Shown here: positions 61,826 through 64,000 of the stretch, piece by piece | Layout of the letters: the number at the start of each line of letters is the position of its first letter | Position numbering within the stretch: the stretch's first letter is position 1 | Assembly: GCF_011682065.1 (NCBI RefSeq) | Contig: NZ_VUYU01000005.1 | Location: 140,484-204,483, forward strand | Reading direction: 5' to 3' | Length of the DNA stretch: 64,000 bases | Source of the DNA: Massilia rubra | GTDB lineage: Bacteria > Pseudomonadota > Gammaproteobacteria > Burkholderiales > Burkholderiaceae_D | Position numbers and translations under genes: made by a program | Notes under the pieces: model-generated | What the model was told of the DNA's origin: nothing | Database searches by the model: none | Seen by the model: only the letters and a program-made list of their open reading frames with translations

Positions 61826-62355
61826 AGGGCGGCGCCCTGCTCGTGGCGCTGGTGGTGGCCGCTGCCGCCTCACTGCTGGCGCGCCCGCCTGCCCCGGAGC
61901 CGTCGGCGGCTGCGCCACCGGCCGGGACGCCCGCCGTGCCGCCCGTCGCAGCCGCGCCTGCCCGCACCGTCCAGGCGGCGGGGCCGGGATGGTTCGGCGA
62001 GATGCCGCGCGCCGCGCCGCTCACGGCAGCCGACAGCATGGCCGATGCACGCCTGCATGGCGACGCGCGTACGCCGCCGCTGGCGCCACCAGCGGCCGCC
62101 GAGGCGGGGCCGAGCAGCGCCGAATTGGCCGACCGCCACGCGTACCGGGACTACGAAGCGCGCCAGGAGGCGCGCGTCATGGCCGCCTTCGCCAGCGCCG
62201 CGCAGCGCGAAGTGCCGCGCTTGCAGGCTGACGTCGAGCGCGCCCGCGCCAGCGGGATTCCGGCGGCGCAAATCGCCAGGGTGGAAGACAAGATCCGGCG
62301 CCTGGAACAGTTGCGCCGCGAGATCGCCAACCCCGGAGCGGCGCTACGCGACTGA
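61822..62355 (+). CDS. Small accessory-like protein of the phospholipase operon (177 aa)
   Basis: Starts with a membrane-anchor or signal helix (GALLVALVVAAAASLLA), followed by a long Ala/Pro-rich linker (about residues 22-55). The last 75 residues are strongly helical and charged (YRDYEARQEARVMAAFASAA, then VEDKIRRLEQLRREIANP), probably a coiled coil. This resembles the build of lipase foldases and the PlcR accessory proteins of phospholipase C operons, but similarity is only architectural. Its overlap with the foldase gene links the three products to one export and folding pathway. Confidence 0.65.
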   Translation: MKGGALLVALVVAAAASLLARPPAPEPSAAAPPAGTPAVPPVAAAPARTVQAAGPGWFGEMPRAAPLTAADSMADARLHGDARTPPLAPPAAAEAGPSSAELADRHAYRDYEARQEARVMAAFASAAQREVPRLQADVERARASGIPAAQIARVEDKIRRLEQLRREIANPGAALRD

Positions 62356-62447
62356 GCATGCAAAGGCGTGGCAACTGCCGCTGGCACGCCGCTGCGCACG
62401 TTTGAGCCAGCGCAAAGGCGGGCCAGGGGCGCTGGCTAAGATGCGCC

Positions 62448-63497
62448 ATGACCGCCAATCACGACCTTGGATACCGCGCCTTGTTTGCCCACCCGGAAAT
62501 GGTGCGCGAACTGATCACGGGCTTTACTGCCTTCAAGTTGCTTGACGGAGTCGCCCTGTCGGCCTTCGAACGCGTCAATGCGGACTACGTGAGCGAGCGA
62601 CCGTCGGCGCGCCAGGGCGATGTCGTCTGGCGCGTTCGGCTCGGCGAGCAATTCCCGGACGTGGTCATCCTGCTCGAATTCCAGTCCGGCGTGGACCGCT
62701 GCATGGCGCTGCGCATGCAGACTTACGTCGGCTTGCTGTGCCAGGACCTGGTCAAACGCCACCAATTGTCGCCAGGCTTGCTGTTGCCGCCGGTGCTGCC
62801 GCTGGTCTTCTACAACGGCGAGCCGCCGTGGAGCGCGACCCCGGATCTGGCCGACTTGCTCATGACGCCGCCCGCCGAGCTGGCGGCCTTGCAACCATCG
62901 CAGCGCTATGCGCTGATCGACCAGCGCCGCCTGGACCGGGCGGCGCTGGACGCGAATGACGATTTGCTGGCGCTGCTGTTCCGGATTGAACTTTCACTGT
63001 TCCCCGATGTCTTAACGACGCATGTAACGGCGCTGAAGACCTGGTTCAGGAACACGCCCCAGACCAGCCTGCGGACGTCGGTCTGGGCCTGGTGGAAAGC
63101 GCTGCTCGCGCGTAAAACTGACAATACGCAATTGTTTGACCTCGATAGTGCAGAGGAGGATGACATGAAACAGCTAAAACCTTGGGACAGAGAGATGGAG
63201 GAGCTCGTCAATCAAAGAGCACTCGCGCTGATTGAGAAAACCATGGAGAAAATTAGGGAAGAAAGCAAGAAAGAAGGCCAGAAAGAAGGCAAGGAAGAAG
63301 GCCAGATAGAAGGCCAGCTCATCACCCTGCGCAACATGCTCGGCGCCCTGTTGCGCAAGCGCTTCGGCGACTTGCCGACGCCGGCGGCGCAGCGTATCGC
63401 CGAGGCCACGAAGGACGAGCTCGAACAATGGTTCGAGCGCGGCCTGAATGGGCCCAACCTGGCGCTAGTGTTTGGTGACGCCAAGACGCCCGGATAG
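62448..63497 (+). CDS. Rpn/YhgA-like PD-(D/E)XK nuclease family protein (349 aa)
   Basis: Rpn-family (recombination-promoting nuclease) protein with the N-terminal putative transposase-type domain DLGYRALFAHPEMVRELITG. The nuclease core is WRVRLGEQFPDVVILLEFQSG, with Asp and Glu-x-Gln in the PD-(D/E)XK positions, and is followed by MQTYVGLLCQDLVK. A charged helical repeat (KKEGQKEGKEEGQIEGQ, about residues 275-290) leads to a DUF4351-like C-terminal domain (LRNMLGALLRKRFGDLP). Such repeats vary in number among relatives. RpnA-type enzymes nick DNA and may act against phages. It is a single gene with no transposon ends. Confidence 0.88.
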   Translation: MTANHDLGYRALFAHPEMVRELITGFTAFKLLDGVALSAFERVNADYVSERPSARQGDVVWRVRLGEQFPDVVILLEFQSGVDRCMALRMQTYVGLLCQDLVKRHQLSPGLLLPPVLPLVFYNGEPPWSATPDLADLLMTPPAELAALQPSQRYALIDQRRLDRAALDANDDLLALLFRIELSLFPDVLTTHVTALKTWFRNTPQTSLRTSVWAWWKALLARKTDNTQLFDLDSAEEDDMKQLKPWDREMEELVNQRALALIEKTMEKIREESKKEGQKEGKEEGQIEGQLITLRNMLGALLRKRFGDLPTPAAQRIAEATKDELEQWFERGLNGPNLALVFGDAKTPG

Positions 63498-63628
63498 ACG
63501 CGCTTGCCCGAACATGGGCGCCGGCAAGGTGGCGGGCATTGCCGGCGCGGTGGACCTGGACCTGTTCAACGGCAGCGCCCGGGCGCTGGCACAGCCGGGC
63601 CGGGCCGCCACCTGAGCGTCGGGCAAGC

Positions 63629-64000
63629 TTACAGCGGCGCGCGCACGATCGCGCCTTTTTTCCAGATCGCCATCACTGCGCTGCTCAGGTTGATGCCTTC
63701 GTGATCATCTTCCGAGAACGGTTTGTTGTAGGTGGCAATCGCACCCGGCACCGTGCTGTTCAGCTTTTCCAGCGCGGCCTTGATCTTGGCGCCGTCGGTG
63801 CTGTTGGCCTGGCGGATGGCGGCGGCCAGCAGCAGGATCGAGTCGTGCCCACCGGCCACGGCGGTCGGATTGGTCATGCGCGCACGCTTGTATTCGCTGC
63901 GGTAGGCCGTCTCGAATTCGCGCCCGGCCGCCGAGGTGGCGCCTTCCACAAACGTCTGCGGCGAGATCGCTCCTTCGGCATGGGTGGCCGCCACGTTGAT
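63629..64000 (-). CDS. Branched-chain amino acid ABC transporter substrate-binding protein (3' end only)
   Basis: C-terminal part of a LivK/LivJ-type periplasmic binding protein whose start lies beyond the window. The visible frame reads VAATHAEGAISPQTFVEGAT, then FETAYRSEYKRARMTNPTAV and HDSILLLAAAIRQANSTDG, typical of the second lobe and closing helix of the Peripla_BP_6 family, and ends AIWKKGAIVRAPL. The ligand is probably a branched-chain or other small amino acid. The 131 bp between this stop and the Rpn gene hold no convincing gene. Confidence 0.85.
   Translation of the reverse strand: MNVAATHAEGAISPQTFVEGATSAAGREFETAYRSEYKRARMTNPTAVAGGHDSILLLAAAIRQANSTDGAKIKAALEKLNSTVPGAIATYNKPFSEDDHEGINLSSAVMAIWKKGAIVRAPL

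Noticed and set aside
63514-63615. A 33-codon frame starting MGAGKVAGIAGAVDLDLF after the Rpn gene
   Set aside because: Too short, no ribosome site and no family; it may be a degraded protein end but cannot be supported.

Overview
The window comes from a high-GC betaproteobacterium, most likely an Oxalobacteraceae member of the Massilia/Duganella/Janthinobacterium group. This is inferred from strong G/C bias at third codon positions, two proteins with PEP-CTERM sorting tails, a ClsB-type cardiolipin synthase followed by an Hsp15-like gene, an EpsC-type serine acetyltransferase and large sulfonate-use operons. I see no tRNA, rRNA, CRISPR array, insertion sequence or replication origin.

Layout. 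1-6 kb: the end of nudB, then two tandem paralogous RTX-type calcium-binding proteins on the minus strand. 6-19 kb: a sulfur block. epsC (cysteine synthesis) is followed by a minus-strand operon (DszC/SfnB-like flavoenzyme, MetNIQ-like importer, DszA/NtaA-like monooxygenase, SsuABC-like importer). A divergent plus-strand ssuEADCB operon completes the block. epsC and ssuE share a promoter-like pattern at identical spacing. 19-24 kb: small hypotheticals, a LysR regulator divergent from a DUF2798 gene, an EEP-family hydrolase, clsB and an Hsp15-like protein.

24.4-30.0 kb holds the most interesting unit: three tightly coupled genes encoding a TerB_N/TerB/TerB_C protein, a BrxD-like (DUF2791) ATPase and an Lhr/BrxHI-like helicase. 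They stand alone, without BREX methylase or PglZ, and look like a compact anti-phage or DNA-processing system. 30-38 kb: a beta-oxidation cluster (TetR regulator, acyl-CoA dehydrogenase, FadN-order bifunctional enzyme, hotdog thioesterase, thiolase, enoyl-CoA hydratase). It is interrupted by two palindromic repeat elements and followed by a duplicated, decayed 3' end of the hydratase gene.

38-45 kb: a multi-pass membrane protein, two paralogous secreted lipin-like (LNS2) HAD phosphatases flanking a PEP-CTERM protein, and a frameshifted small gene. 45-50 kb: an iron-related set on the minus strand (TonB-dependent siderophore receptor with a Fur-box-like site, FMN alpha-hydroxyacid oxidase, PiuC-type hydroxylase, PepSY-like protein, cytochrome b561-type protein).

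50.5-56.8 kb: a polymorphic-toxin island made of an RHS protein with an A/T-richer variable tip, a two-repeat candidate immunity protein, a decayed third repeat and a truncated neighbour gene. 57-64 kb: cache, VOC and HAF-repeat PEP-CTERM proteins; a secreted zinc-dependent phospholipase C-like enzyme translationally coupled to a parvulin and a small accessory-like protein; an Rpn-family nuclease; and the 3' end of a branched-chain amino acid binding protein.
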